A stretch of DNA of 64,000 nucleotides from Piliocolobus tephrosceles (lineage: Eukaryota > Chordata > Mammalia > Primates > Cercopithecidae). The notes under the pieces are model-generated. The model did not search any database. It was not told the DNA's origin and saw only the letters and a program-made list of their open reading frames with translations. Made by a program: the position numbers and the translations under genes. Positions 23,007 through 34,009 of this stretch are shown here, piece by piece (position 1 is the first letter of the stretch; every line of letters starts with the position of its first letter). The DNA is taken from contig NC_045439.1 in the NCBI RefSeq assembly GCF_002776525.5, positions 160,108,942-160,172,941 on the forward strand, written 5' to 3'.

Positions 23007-23270
23007 AATCCCAGATTTGGGAGGCCGAGGCAGGCAGATCACGAGGTCAGGAGTTCGAGACCATCCTGGCTAACACGGTGAAACCCCGTCTCTACTAAAA
23101 ATACAAAAAGATTAGCCAGGCGTGGTGGCGCCGCCTGTAGTCCCAGCTACTTGGGAGGCTGAGGCAGGAGAATGGCATGAACCTGGGAGGCGGAGCTTGC
23201 AGTGAGCCCAGATCACACCACTGCACACCAGCCTGAGCGACAGAGCAAGACTCCGTCCCCCCAAAAAAAT
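23007..23270 (+). mobile_element. AluY, 5' truncated
   Basis: Starts inside the consensus at 'aatcccag'. The duplication cataatctt is at 22,998-23,006 and 23,271-23,279. Contains 'gaatggcatgaacctggga' and 'gaggcggagcttgcagtg'. The A tail is interrupted by CCCCCC. Confidence 0.93.
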
Positions 23271-23279
23271 CATAATCTT

Positions 23280-24085
23280 TATAAAAATTTATCTTTGCAA
23301 GTTTTCAAAATAGGCAACAAAGAATGCAAATCTTTAGGGACTTTATTGTTAGCCTAATTAAAGCATACCATTTCTACTATAGCATATGGAGATACTTTTA
23401 GGTATTCTTCCTTTTAAGTAGAAATTGTCAATAAATGAGGTGTAATTTTATAATGGCCTGGTGTATCAAAGTGTGGCAGAAATCCTTGAGTTCCAGAAAG
23501 ATTAAAGACCGAAGGGAAATAAGTCTGCTTTTAGCTAGATGTCAGAATGACTATTCATTGCTTTACTGAGATCAAGGAGGATCTTAATTCTTCCTAGGAA
23601 TCTGGAGTAATTACCTATATCCCTTTTAGTTCATCAATTTTAAATATGTATTCTTATGTGTGACATTAGTATTAGATTTCTTTCAATACCTCACTGTGCT
23701 TTTTGCTTTATCCATTTTCAAATTTAGAAATGTTTGCTGATCAAACTTATCAACATAAATATTTTCAGGAATCCTTAAGATACTAGTAGTATTCCACTTC
23801 CCTGTATATCTGTTTATATGGAAAAAAAAATTCTCCCATATCAGACCCACGTTTTTTTTTTTTTTTTCAGGTGTGTTTTTCCCAGAAAAACAACTTTTGT
23901 ATCTACTAAGTGAACAGTGATTTCTTCAGACTTTTCTTGTCAAAATGAGACCCAGTGGTTTCTAATAATTTTCTCATTTCACGTGTACAGTAAAAAGAAC
24001 AATTTAATTTTATAAACATCTGCATCAATGCCTTGAGCAAACTTTGAGCTAATGTTTACCCAGAACTATTTGTTTGTCATGCGTT
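23280..24085. other. No recognised feature
   Basis: AT-rich unique sequence. T run at 23,853-23,868. No exon or repeat recognised. Confidence 0.5.
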
Positions 24086-24089
24086 GGAC

Positions 24090-24190
24090 TACTTGAACTA
24101 CTATTTATGTTCCAGACCTTGGGAAACAATAAAAGATGAACAGTCTCTATCCCTGCCCTCAAGAACTTGCAGTTCAAGAGGAAGTCACAC
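24090..24190 (-). mobile_element. L2 fragment
   Basis: 'ccctgccctcaagaacttgc' after 'ttatgttccagacc' is the conserved reversed L2 block that usually reads 'ctcaaggagctcacag'. Confidence 0.65.
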
Positions 24191-24285
24191 CTGTAAGATT
24201 GGACACTTTTTCAGAGTAACCCAACACTTCATTGATCATGGGGGATACCTACTAATATGTGTCTGCTAATACTAACAAACTTTTT

Positions 24286-24588
24286 ATTTTATTATTATTA
24301 TTTTTTTGAGATGGAGTCTCACTCTGTCGCCCACGCTGGAGTGCAGTGGTGCAATCTCGGCTCATTGCAAGCTCCGCCTCCCGGGTTCACGCCATTCTCC
24401 TGCCTCAGCCTCCCTAGGAGCTGGGACTACAAGCACCCACCACCAGGCCAGGCTAATTTTTTGTATTTTTAGTAGAGATGGAGTTTCATCGTGTTAGCCG
24501 GAATGGTCTCGATCTCCTGACCTCGTGATCCGCCTGCCTCAGCCTCCCAAAGTGCTGGGATTATAGGTGTGAGCCACTGCATCGGGCC
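24286..24588 (-). mobile_element. AluY
   Basis: Perfect 12-bp duplication aacaaacttttt (24,274-24,285 and 24,589-24,600). The poly-A tail has become (TTA)n. Full-length dimer. Confidence 0.95.
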
Positions 24589-24929
24589 AACAAACTTTTT
24601 TTTCAAAGGAAACATTTTGCCCTGAATTGCTGGTGAAGTTGTTTTTTGACAGAGCTGTTTTATTGCTGAAGATTTCTTATTGATGCCAGTCATAGCAGAT
24701 GAATCAAAATGCAAAAACAACTTTTTTTACTGCTCAGCATGCCCCAGGATCAGAAGTAAGTCAAGAGCGTGAAAGAGACAAAATTCAGATATGCTGGGAT
24801 AGAAGTCACTGTTGCTATTTTTAGGCCACATCCGAATGTTACACACTCAACCTTTGAAAAACGCTAAGCTTTCAATATATGAACAGCTTCCATTATTTAA
24901 GAAATACTGTTAAGCAAGCTTAGCTCCAT

Positions 24930-25010
24930 GAAGAACACTCTTCTGGCATATAAAGTGCTCAATAAATGTTAGTGCTTAGTAGTAGTGGTGGTGATGGTGG
25001 TTGTGGTGTA
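24930..25010 (+). repeat. MIR/L2-like tail and (GTG)n-rich tract
   Basis: 'aaagtgctcaataaatgtt' (24,952-24,970) is a SINE/LINE 3' end. From about 24,978 a GTA/GTG-type trinucleotide run follows. 24,601-24,929 and 25,011-25,405 hold nothing recognisable. Confidence 0.6.
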
Positions 25011-25405
25011 TGTATCATTGTTTAGTATTGCACACAGCAGGCATGAACTCCTACATACCCCCCCACCCTTATCCCTACAGACCTGTCTAAATTTGCATTC
25101 TTTCTGACCTCGAGCCTTAAGGTAGAAGCCATCCTTCTGTCCTTTCTACAGGTAATTTTTATTTCTTGAGGGAAGGGAGATTGAGTCAAGACTCTTACTC
25201 CCTTAATCATTCCCTCTCCTGTTCATAAATTCTCCCTCTACTTTGTTCCTTCTATTTAGAAAAACTGTCTATACTTGGATTGCTATTACCTTCCAAATTC
25301 CTCTTCAGCTACAGAAATTTAGCAGCTCCCTCCATTTTACTGTATACATTGCTTGTGTCAATTTCACTATGGCCTAATGGCCAAATTGAAAGGTTGCTTC
25401 TCAAT

Positions 25406-25790
25406 TTTCACAACATTTGACCTCTCTGCAACCTTCCACACTGCTAACCACTGCCTCCTGGAAACTGCTCCCTTGGTTCTGTCACCTTAACGTTCTCTGC
25501 TCTTCTGCCGTGTCTTCAGCCGCTCTTTCTCAGGTCTCCTGTGCAGAATCTTCCCTGCCCATCCTTGGTTCTCTTTGCTACCATGTTATAATCTTTGAAC
25601 AGTACCATTTACATATACTCTTCTGTCACTTATTTTGGTCAGGAATCAAGCCTGAATCTTGAACACAGACCTCAGTCAGAAGCACCAGACACAGAATCTT
25701 CAACCCCTTATTGGAAACCTGTACTGGGTGTTCTACAGGCACCTCAAGCTCAACATGTTTAACATCAAAGCCCTGAGTTTGTTCTGTTTT
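25406..25790 (+). mobile_element. L2 LINE, internal (upstream) part
   Basis: 'gacctctctgcaaccttcc', 'cactgctaaccactgcctcc' and 'ggcacctcaagctcaacatg' match the L2 ORF region upstream of the commonly retained 3' end. No open frame is maintained. Confidence 0.7.
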
Positions 25791-25964
25791 CCACCATGGA
25801 CTGAGTTGCGATAACAGTGCAAAGGAGCAGATTTTGGGAGAACAAGCAGGAATTTAGTTTTGGTAATGTTAAATTTGAGATACCTGTTGGGTATCTTGTT
25901 GTACAAACTGCTTGCTAGCTGACTCTTATGCATTCTCCTCTTCATTCATGATAATAGAACATCT

Positions 25965-26130
25965 AGCCAGACACATGGTTGCCTATAATACACCGTAAAT
26001 GTGGACATATCTCTTAAGTTCTGGCCAGTAGGATGTGAGAAGAAATGATGTATGCAACTTCCAGATCATTTTCTAAAAGGAATTGGGTGTCACTTGCCCT
26101 CTCTTTTGTCCTTTTCTGATGAATGTATGT
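25965..26130 (+). mobile_element. Unassigned ancient repeat
   Basis: 'taagttctggccagtagg' and 'gtatgcaacttccagatca' recall an old LTR/MER-type repeat. A related phrase occurs at 46,440-46,500. Family not identified. Confidence 0.35.
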
Positions 26131-26165
26131 ATTAAATAGTTGGAGTAGTAAACTATGTTGGAAGA

Positions 26166-26552
26166 TGCTGCGGTTTGAATGATGGTGTCCCCTTCAAAAT
26201 TCATGTTGAAACTTAATCCCCGTTGTGATGATATTAGCAGCTGATTAAATCATGAGGGCACTGCCTCATGGATGGATTAGTACCCTTGTGAAAGGACTGG
26301 AGGGAACTAGCTTAGGCCTTCTTTGGCCCTTCCATCCCTTTAGCCACACGAGGACACAGCATTCATCCCCTCCAGAGGATATAGCAATAAGGTCCCACCT
26401 TGGAAACAGCAGCTCTCACCAGACACTGAACATGCTGGGGGTCTTGATCTTGTACTTCCCAGCCTTTAGAACTGTGAAAAAGTACATTTCTGTTCTTTAC
26501 AAATTTCCCAGTCTCAGGTATTTTGTTATAGCAGCATAAACAGACTAAGACA
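26166..26552 (+). mobile_element. MLT1 LTR
   Basis: 387 bp from 'tgctgcggtttgaatg' to 'cagactaagaca', with 'aaattcatgttgaaactt', 'catggatggattag' and 'cttgatcttgtacttccc'. Ends are intact, but I see no clear 5-bp duplication. No internal sequence. Confidence 0.88.
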
Positions 26553-26944
26553 CTGGGAAACATTCTAGGGATTGCAGAGCAACAAGGTGGGGCTCTGAGG
26601 ACTTCACTGAGCAAGTCCTATGAACCAGGTCAACTCTGATGTAAGACAACTACCTTCTATGATCTACCATGGTTATTCTAAATCCCTTTAACTGCAGCTG
26701 AGCTTGTGTCTTAATATCCAAGCAAAGATATCAGGAGGCAGTTGGATGTGGAAGTCTAGAGTTAGAGAAGAATGAAACCAACTCATCCTACATTCTTTGA
26801 CTTGATTGGTGACTCTGCCATCTATGGCGGTCCCCAATAATAATAATGGTAGTAATCCTAGATTTCTTCCTCCCTCACTCTCCTGGCAATTAAGAGGCAA
26901 AGTTGTATCTCTCCAAAGAATAGGCCTTAGAATTAGTGAAGCAA

Positions 26945-27530
26945 AGTGGCTGAGAGCACAGGCTCCCAACTTGGCAAGTGCAGAGATTCCAGGCAAGATT
27001 GTAAACCCCTTTCTGATTTAGTTTCCTCATCTATAAAATGGAGTTAAGCAAGGCAAAGGGAATAGGGAATGCTACAGGAGTTCTGTCATGCCGAGTGGCC
27101 AGGGAAGGTCTTACTGAAAAGAATTCATTTAATCAGAGGCTTGACAGAAGTGAGGAATGAACTGTGGGAATATAAAGGGAAGAACCCTCTAGACAGAGAG
27201 GGCCCTGAAGCAGAAAAGTGCCTGGAGTCATCTAGGAACAGCTAGCAAGGCACTGTGGCTAGGGAGAGAGGAGGAGTTGAAGGTGAGCTCAGAGAAGTCA
27301 CAGTGGGTCATAGCCTGGAGGACTTCGTAGCTTTTCCTAAGAACTTAGGTTTTTGTGCTGAAGGAGGTGGGAAGCCTCTGGAAGGGTTTGAGAGAGTTGT
27401 GATAAGATCTATAGAGAAACTCTAGCTACTGTGTGGAGAATGGACAAAGATAGTGCATGTGAAGTGTTTAGTGCCTGACACATGGGAGGTGTTCAGTAAA
27501 TGGTAATAAGCAATATTATCATCATCATTA
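26945..27530 (+). mobile_element. MIR, split around an L2 piece
   Basis: 26,945-27,050 ('tggctgagagcacaggct', 'agtttcctcatctataaaat') and 27,455-27,530 ('gtttagtgcctgacacatg') read as the two halves of one sense MIR. The middle is occupied by a reversed L2. Confidence 0.55.
27060..27450 (-). mobile_element. L2 LINE fragment
   Basis: Reversed L2: 'ggccagggaaggtcttac', 'cagaggcttgacagaag', 'gaggtgggaagcctctgg' and 'ctactgtgtggagaatgga' appear in consensus order. Confidence 0.7.
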
Positions 27531-27589
27531 TCATAACATCCATTTCTTTCTGTATATTTCCACTGCTACTACCTTAATTTAGACCCTTA

Positions 27590-28195
27590 GTGTTTAGACC
27601 CGTAGTGTTTCTGCACTAGACTGTAAGTTCCAGAAGGATAAGGTCATATTACCTCATTCACTATTTTAACCCCAACATTCATAGAGTGCTGGTTCATATT
27701 ATACTACTTTCCTGCCAAGTGTCCTCATCACAGTATGTTTTCTTAAGAAACATGTATTATCACCTTGCTGCCTTTCTTAACTCTATCAGTGGCTCACCAT
27801 GGCCTTCTGAATAATGTCTAAACTCCAAAAACAGGGCCCATTGGATGTGGTCCCTGCCTCCATTCCAGCCCCATCTCCCACTTCCCACATGAATATATTG
27901 CATAGGCAGTATGACTTACACTTGAGAGTCATTTGGAGCTCTTTTGCATGTAGTTTATTCTACCTTTTAGATAAGTTCAAGCTCCTCCTCTGAGAAGCCT
28001 TTCAGATCTACTCAAGCAGGGTCATTGCTTATGCCTCTGTGTGCCTTCTACACACTCGATGTGTGTGCTTAGCACTTCTGTCTTCCCTTAAGCTCCTTGA
28101 GAGAGGAAAGCACCCTTGACTTCTTGTGTGCTCAGTATCTATCTCAATGGCTAAAACCCGGTAACTCCTCAAAAAAGGTATGAATGAGTGAATCA
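27590..28195 (+). mobile_element. L2 LINE 3' fragments
   Basis: Two pieces: 27,605-27,690 ('ctagactgtaagttccag') and 27,760-28,195 ('cagtggctcaccatggcc', 'ctctgagaagcctttcag', 'ttaagctccttgagag'). A 15-bp near-perfect tandem duplication lies just before, at 27,578-27,607. Confidence 0.7.
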
Positions 28196-28199
28196 GGCT

Positions 28200-29385
28200 T
28201 TGTGAGCGTAAAAGTTAAGAACTGAGACCAGCATGTCTAATAGGAGACCCCTTTACTGAGCTAACATGTAATAAAGTAGTGTATCTTTGACTGTTTCATT
28301 TCTCAGCTATGTCAAGTAGAGATACAAGGTGCAGTGGTGCCTGCTTATACAATTCAGTGGGAACAGAAAAATCAGGCAAATGAAATAAATGTAAGAAATC
28401 TTAACTTCTTGTCACTTCCAATAAATACGCAACAATAAAGTATTTTAATTAGAACCTCGGTATATGAAGTATAAAATTAAGATATTGAACAAGATGATCT
28501 ATGAAGTCCTTCTAAAGCTATGACTTTTTCAACCACCAATTTTATTCATTGCCTCTATAGGCAAGACTACGCAAGAAGTTACTGGAGCAAAAACCTGGAA
28601 GTCTATCAAATCATGCATTGACCTTGGTCATCCCAATCTCTTTGTGCCTGTCTTAACCCAGCTGGAGAGTAGGTGGAAAAGGGAAGCATTTCATTGAACA
28701 CCAGCTGCTGCTGCTGCTGATCTGAGCTGTTCTGAATAAAACAGTTCCACTTGAATCAATGAAGCAGCCCTTAGAAATGTTTCCTTCTGACATGTGCATC
28801 ATTTGAGTTATTTGAAGTCATTCACACTACAATCCATATCTCTAATTCCATTTTAAATACATATACGGACTCTAACAAAATGATTTTTAAATCTAAGGAA
28901 ATGCATTGATTAAATTAAATCTTAGTATTAAAGATGGTGCAGACATTCGACACTTGCTGTTTTTGTTCAGAATCTCTCAACTCAAAAAAACATCTGATTA
29001 GGGAAGAATCGTGAGTATCATTTAAAATTGATACACTATTTTGTTTTAGTACTGCTTGAGGCCCACATACAGAACACAAAATTTTGTTATCAAAATGATA
29101 AATGTTACTATGTGGACTCTTCAGCATTGCTTCCAACAAAATTTTGTACTTAAAGCTTAACTTATTAAAACTGTTGGTTTTACTTTTATTTTGTAACATT
29201 AAATTAGCATACTACATACGGAAAGACCAATATTTTTAAAGATAGTCATAGATATCATTTATGACAAATATTTTATATTGCTTCTTTTTTTAGGTTACTG
29301 GTAAGCATAGTACTGATTGCATCCATATTTCAGTACCTACCACAAAGTTCCTGAAAGGACAGTACATTTCTGCAAATTAAATTTG
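28200..29385. other. No recognised feature
   Basis: Unique AT-rich sequence. Holds (CTG)5 at about 28,703-28,718 and a 94-codon minus-strand frame (29,199-28,915) with no domain that I recognise. Confidence 0.45.
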
Positions 29386-29389
29386 TGCA

Positions 29390-29550
29390 CTCATCAGGTG
29401 CCAGTTAAAATAAATCTCATTAATTCGTACAACAATCTTGAATATTATACACTTTATGGATTAGAAAATTGAGCTTAGAGAAAGTAAGCAACTTGCCCAT
29501 GTGTTACACCTAAAAACTAGTAGTGCTAGGATCTAAACCCACAGGTGTAT
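29390..29550 (-). mobile_element. MIR SINE
   Basis: Reversed MIR: 'ttatggattagaaaattgag', 'gtaagcaacttgcccat', 'aggatctaaacccac'. Confidence 0.65.
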
Positions 29551-29799
29551 GTGTGTGCATGTTTTTGTGTGCGCTCTTATTGTAGCATGTTGCTTTCCTA
29601 GAAAACAAAAATTTCAAAAATATATTTTATTGAAATGTTTCCTCAGTCATTCAGTAATCCCTTTTTTCATTGCTTCGTAGCAATCTTATAGTATTCTCAA
29701 ATTATTGCCCCAGCAGAAAACTCCTTTTTTATACTGTTCCATTCAAGACTGGTCATCTGGGAGTCCCAGCCATCTTCATCTGCATCAATCCTTTCTATC

Positions 29800-29975
29800 A
29801 CTCTGTCCTAATTATGTGATACAGAGCCAGCTACTTAATTTATTTCAACCTCAATTTCTTCATTTGTAAAGGGGATAATATTGTGATGAGAAAAGAAATA
29901 ACATGTTGCTAAGGACTTATTTTGTGCCTTAAGGACTTATTAATAATTGATTAAGCTCAATAAATGATGAATGAA
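29800..29975 (+). mobile_element. MIR SINE
   Basis: 'caatttcttcatttgtaaag' and 'gggataatattgtgatgag' match the sense MIR, and 'aagctcaataaatgatgaat' is its tail. An 11-base direct repeat, aaggacttatt, lies within (29,912 and 29,931 area). Confidence 0.6.
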
Positions 29976-29989
29976 TGGACGACGTTGTC

Positions 29990-30480
29990 TTAGTTTGTGT
30001 TTCTCCCGGAAACAGATCTCGAGGCAATGATTTGAGTGCAAGTAATTTATTTGGGAGGGGATCCCTAGAAACACTGGTAAGGAAGTAAGTGAGTTAGGGA
30101 AGGGAGGAAGCAAAAAAAAGGGTGTATTATCAATCAAGTGTCCACTTTGGGCAACTGGAGTTTACTTCTGTTGAACTCTGGGAGTCAGTGTAGAACACAC
30201 ACTTCACAATTATCCTGTGCGTGTATAATGTTGTTATCGTCATCTGGCTGGCTTGCCGTGGTTGGGACACAGCAGCTCCAGCTGGTCAGAGAGAGCCCTA
30301 AGCAAGAAATGCAGGTGCTGGCAATTGACACTAGGACTGGCATACAATACAGTAGGAAGATCCAGGGCACCAATCGCCAATTGCATTTGCCACACAAACA
30401 AATGAACAAACGAGCCAAACTTGGTGAGCTGACTACAGTTCAGGTCTGGCCCTCATGACTGCAGGCTTAGAAGCCAATTT
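29990..30480 (+). other. Unidentified element-like block
   Basis: Starts 'gtcttagtttgtgtttctcc' with 'agtaatttatttgggagg', a phrase I associate with an ancient repeat, then continues with moderate CpG through 'gtggttgggacacagcag'. Family not identified. The overlapping 106-codon plus-strand frame has no known domain. Confidence 0.35.
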
Positions 30481-31211
30481 AAGACAGCCCACCAATCAAA
30501 CTCACCTTTAACAAACTCAAGAGATGGAATTATAAAATCAGAATGCCGCTTTATTGATTTAAATTGAAAAGTACCCATCACAGGGACTGGAATGCTGGAA
30601 AGGACTGGTATGCATATGACCAGAGCATTTTTTCCCTGTAAGAGGACACACAGGGTCCACACATAACAGAAGGTTCTTAGGAAGTTTGAAAACTAGACAA
30701 AGGGAAGTGACTGAACAGGAATTGAAGGAACTGGACAGTTGGTACCTGATACATTCAACTTCTGTGAAGTATCATTGACAGGGGAATGAGAGTATTTGAA
30801 GCTTTTGGGCAAATATCCCCTAGGAAGTTAGAGCCAGCATTTCCTAGTCTGATTCTATCCAGTGTTTTCACAGATGACTAGCCCTTTTTTTTAAGAAATG
30901 TCAGGCTTCCATTATATCTTGCAGGCCTGGAAGCCATTTCTTTTTTTAAGTGACTTACAGCAAACTCTGCTTTGGTCCATTTGTGAATAAGCCAAAAGGT
31001 TGACACCCAAAGGCAATCATATTTTCCTTTTTTTCCATGTTTCTGTGGTATTTCTCACTATGGGTGCCAAGTGTCAACAGTATTATATTTTATTACCTGA
31101 TTGTCATTTCCTCACATCTAGAAGTCCTTTTGTCGGAACTTCTTCAGGCCTTTCAAACCTACTAAACCCACTATCTAGCTCTCAGTAGCTTTTCTCCTAT
31201 TTCTCTCTCTC
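30481..31211. other. No recognised feature
   Basis: Unique sequence of average composition. No repeat or exon identified. Confidence 0.5.
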
Positions 31212-31373
31212 TTTTTTTTTTTTTTTCCATTTATTTTATATCTATATTTAAGTAGAGATTAGGTTTCCCTATGTTACCCAGACTGGTCTTGAACTCCTGG
31301 GCTCAAGTGATTCTCTCACTTCAGCCTCCTAAAGTGCTAAGATTACAGGGATGAGCCCCACACCCAACCTCCC
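31212..31373 (-). mobile_element. Partial Alu (one arm)
   Basis: T run 31,211-31,226, then 'gtagagattaggtttcccta' and 'gaactcctgggctcaagtg', ending 'cccacacccaacc'. Old, AluJ-like. Confidence 0.8.
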
Positions 31374-31379
31374 AATTTC

Positions 31380-31845
31380 TCTTTTATGTCAAATACTTCT
31401 CATATGAAACATGCCATAGTTGTTTGTACTTCCGTATTTCTTGGTTGTTTTTTAAACCTAAAGAAAAGTCTAGAGAACAGTATAATCAATACCCATATTT
31501 TCTTTAGCTAGATGTCCTGGTAGTTTGTATCTGGCCATATTTGTTCTATCTCTCCATTCATCTGTTGTCTCCAGCTATGGACCCGTTTGTCATAAGTTAC
31601 AGACTTTGTAACGCTTTAGCTCAGCATGTTTTCCATAAGAACCAGGGCATTCTCATACATAAAACCAAAGACACAAGCAATTTAACCTTGTTCTGGGTTA
31701 TCAGGGACAGCTTCTTCCTTAGCAGGCCAGTTTTATGATATGGTTCTGGGAAATGTTCTCGGAAATAAAACCTAAAGGCTGTCTTTTCATCCCTTGTGAC
31801 TAAACTATGATGTTTCCAATTTTTTTTTAAATAAATCTTTTCTTG
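31380..31845. other. Degraded LINE-like sequence, unassigned
   Basis: 'accagggcattctcatacat' and 'agcaatttaacc' resemble an old LINE 3' region in reverse, but the match is weak. Confidence 0.3.
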
Positions 31846-32800
31846 CTGCACAGGAAAGGGTTAACTCAGCAGTGCTGGATTGGTCAAACCCTGTAGGTTC
31901 CAAAAAAAGGCCTGCCTTGGCTCACGCCTATAATCCCAGCACTTTGGGAGGCCGAGGCGGGCGGATCACGAGGTCAGGAGATCGAGACCATCCTGGCTAA
32001 CACGGTGAAACCCCATCTCTACTAAAAAATACAAAATACTAGCTGGGCGAGGTGGCGGCGCCTGTAGTCCCAGCTACTCGGGAGGCTGAGGCAGGAGAAT
32101 GGCGTGAACCCGGGAGGCAGAGCTTGCAGTGGACCGTGATCGCGCCACTGCACTCCAGCCTGGGTGACAGAGCGAGACTCTGTCTAACAAAAAAAAAAAG
32201 GCCTGCCTTCAGGATTGGTCCTTGACTAGCCCCTGACTAACCTCTGAGACCCTGAAATAGTCTGCCTGATAAGAGAGTTATATATACCTGAGGCTGTGGG
32301 TCATGCTGTATCAGTTTGACCAGATAAGTTCATCCTAACAAAGTGATTTATGGTAAATGCCTGTTTTTGGCTTAGGAGCCAGCAGGGAGAGGAGAGGTTT
32401 GCAGTGGTGGCTGGAATAGAAGTCACACAGGTACTATATGCCTATGTGACTGACCACTAATACCTGTGAAAACCCTGGACACCAAGGTGAGGGTTATCTT
32501 CAAATAATGGCAAAACGTATGAAGTATTGCCAAACAGGAAGCTACTTCGTGTGTGTTACACAGTATTGCAGAGATGATTAAGTGTATCTCCACGTGACTC
32601 CAGCAGAGACGATATCTGGAAGCTTGGACCTAATTTCTCCTGGATTTCATCCCATGTACCTTTTCCCTTTGCTGATTTTAATCTGTATCCATTTGCTGTA
32701 ATAAACTATAACTGTGAGTATAACAGCTTTTCTGAGTCCTCTGTGTCCTTCTGGCAAATACTTGAGCATAAGGGTCATCTAGGATCATCTGACATACCTG
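31846..32800 (+). mobile_element. ERVL-class LTR (MLT2/LTR33-like), with AluY inside
   Basis: Flanks the Alu on both sides: 'aagggttaactcagcagtg', 'gctggattggtcaaaccctg', then 'cctgataagagagttata' and an end with 'ctgtaataaactataactg' (polyadenylation region) and 'gagtataacagcttttc'. Boundaries are approximate. The internal provirus remnant follows directly, so this is the 5' LTR. Exact family not certain. Confidence 0.6.
31919..32192 (+). mobile_element. AluY, 5' truncated
   Basis: Begins at the consensus 'ggctcacgcc'. Perfect 17-bp duplication aaaaaaaggcctgcctt (31,902-31,918 and 32,193-32,209). 'tagctgggcgaggtggcgg' links it to the Old World monkey AluY set, but it keeps 'gatcgcgccactgcac'. 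Confidence 0.95.
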
Positions 32801-32859
32801 CCTAGACTAGTTACTATGGATTCTGTTGTCTCCAACCAAGAAGTATTATTGATACAGAA

Positions 32860-33990
32860 TTGTTGCCAAAAGATCCTTAAAGAAATAGAAATCTGGGACT
32901 AGGGTCTGAAGTGGATTTGAAAACAGTAAGTATCTAAGTAGTGCTGACAGTGGGACAGTGGTCCATGGCCCACGGTGACCAAAGAGTTAAATGATCTTTT
33001 GTAGTCAGCTGGACTAAAGTGGCTTTTGAAGGAAAGATTTTGATTTAAGAGATTGCGGTTCAAGTCATTAAGAAGGCCAGTCTAACTTAGGAGGTGAAAT
33101 CTTGCACAAAAGAGCTAGAGTAGAAATCTGCATAGTTTGGCCTATAGGGATCTTTGACAGAGGCGAATCAGTCATGAAGTCCCAAGGACTGAAATAGGTA
33201 AGCAGTTTACTGTGTCCTTTTTGATGAGTACAATTCTAGTTCTGAATAAACCAGAGTTTGACTTAAACCACCTCAATGGAGATTCACAGCCCTTGCCAAA
33301 TCCCAACCCTCAGTCAGCTCATAGACACAGAGTCATGTGAATGAAGGAGAGTCTGGGCACGGTTGAGGATAACCCACCAAGTTCATGCTGTCTGTTCTCC
33401 TTCCAGCCCTCCTGAAGGAGCTATGTGGTCATTTGACAGAATGACTGTTCACCTAGGGGAAGGAAATATCCAGGCCCTTCAGGGATTTGGGGGCGCTGCC
33501 ACTGAGCTAACATGTAGTAGTTCCTGGCAGCCATAAAGACACTCTGGTCCTTCGAGCCTGATAAGGGCTTGTGAACATCAGTTGACATCATTTCTCAATG
33601 GGTCCAGTAAGTCCATGAGCCATCCTGTTAATTCTCCGGATCCTGAATGTGAGTTGTAATAAACGTACTTGTTATCTGACAAGATCCTCAATTGTTCCAC
33701 TGACCCATGGAATGAGGGGCTCTCATGATACAAACCTATGAACCTAGTCCTCTATTCAAAAAAACCAAAAGCAAGACCATGCCTCAAGGGGAATATTAGT
33801 GGTTTGGTGCCACCACCAAAAATTGGGAAGATATAGGGGTGTTGAGTTCTACTACCTCTCCCACTTAACTTGTTTGTTTGGCTTGTGCAAACATCAGATG
33901 GATATTAGAGAATGACAGTGTGGATTATCTAAGTCTAATCAGGTGGAGATTTCAATGGTAGCTGCTGTTCTTTTCTTTTGTTGAATGCTA
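32860..33990 (+). pseudogene. ERVL internal region remnant (gag/pol)
   Basis: Degraded endogenous retrovirus interior. It begins 'gaaatagaaatctggg' just after the leader and contains gag/pol-like blocks. At about 33,925-33,985 there is a stretch like the start of the ERVL reverse transcriptase. Every frame carries stops and shifts; no protein can be made. It ends at about 34,000, where an L1M begins, and no 3' LTR is present. Confidence 0.6.
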
Positions 33991-34009
33991 TCAACTCACA
34001 GACTGAAGA

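Noticed and set aside
28915..29199. 94-codon minus-strand frame considered as a processed pseudogene
   Set aside because: I could not match it to any gene family, and there is no poly-A remnant or target duplication.
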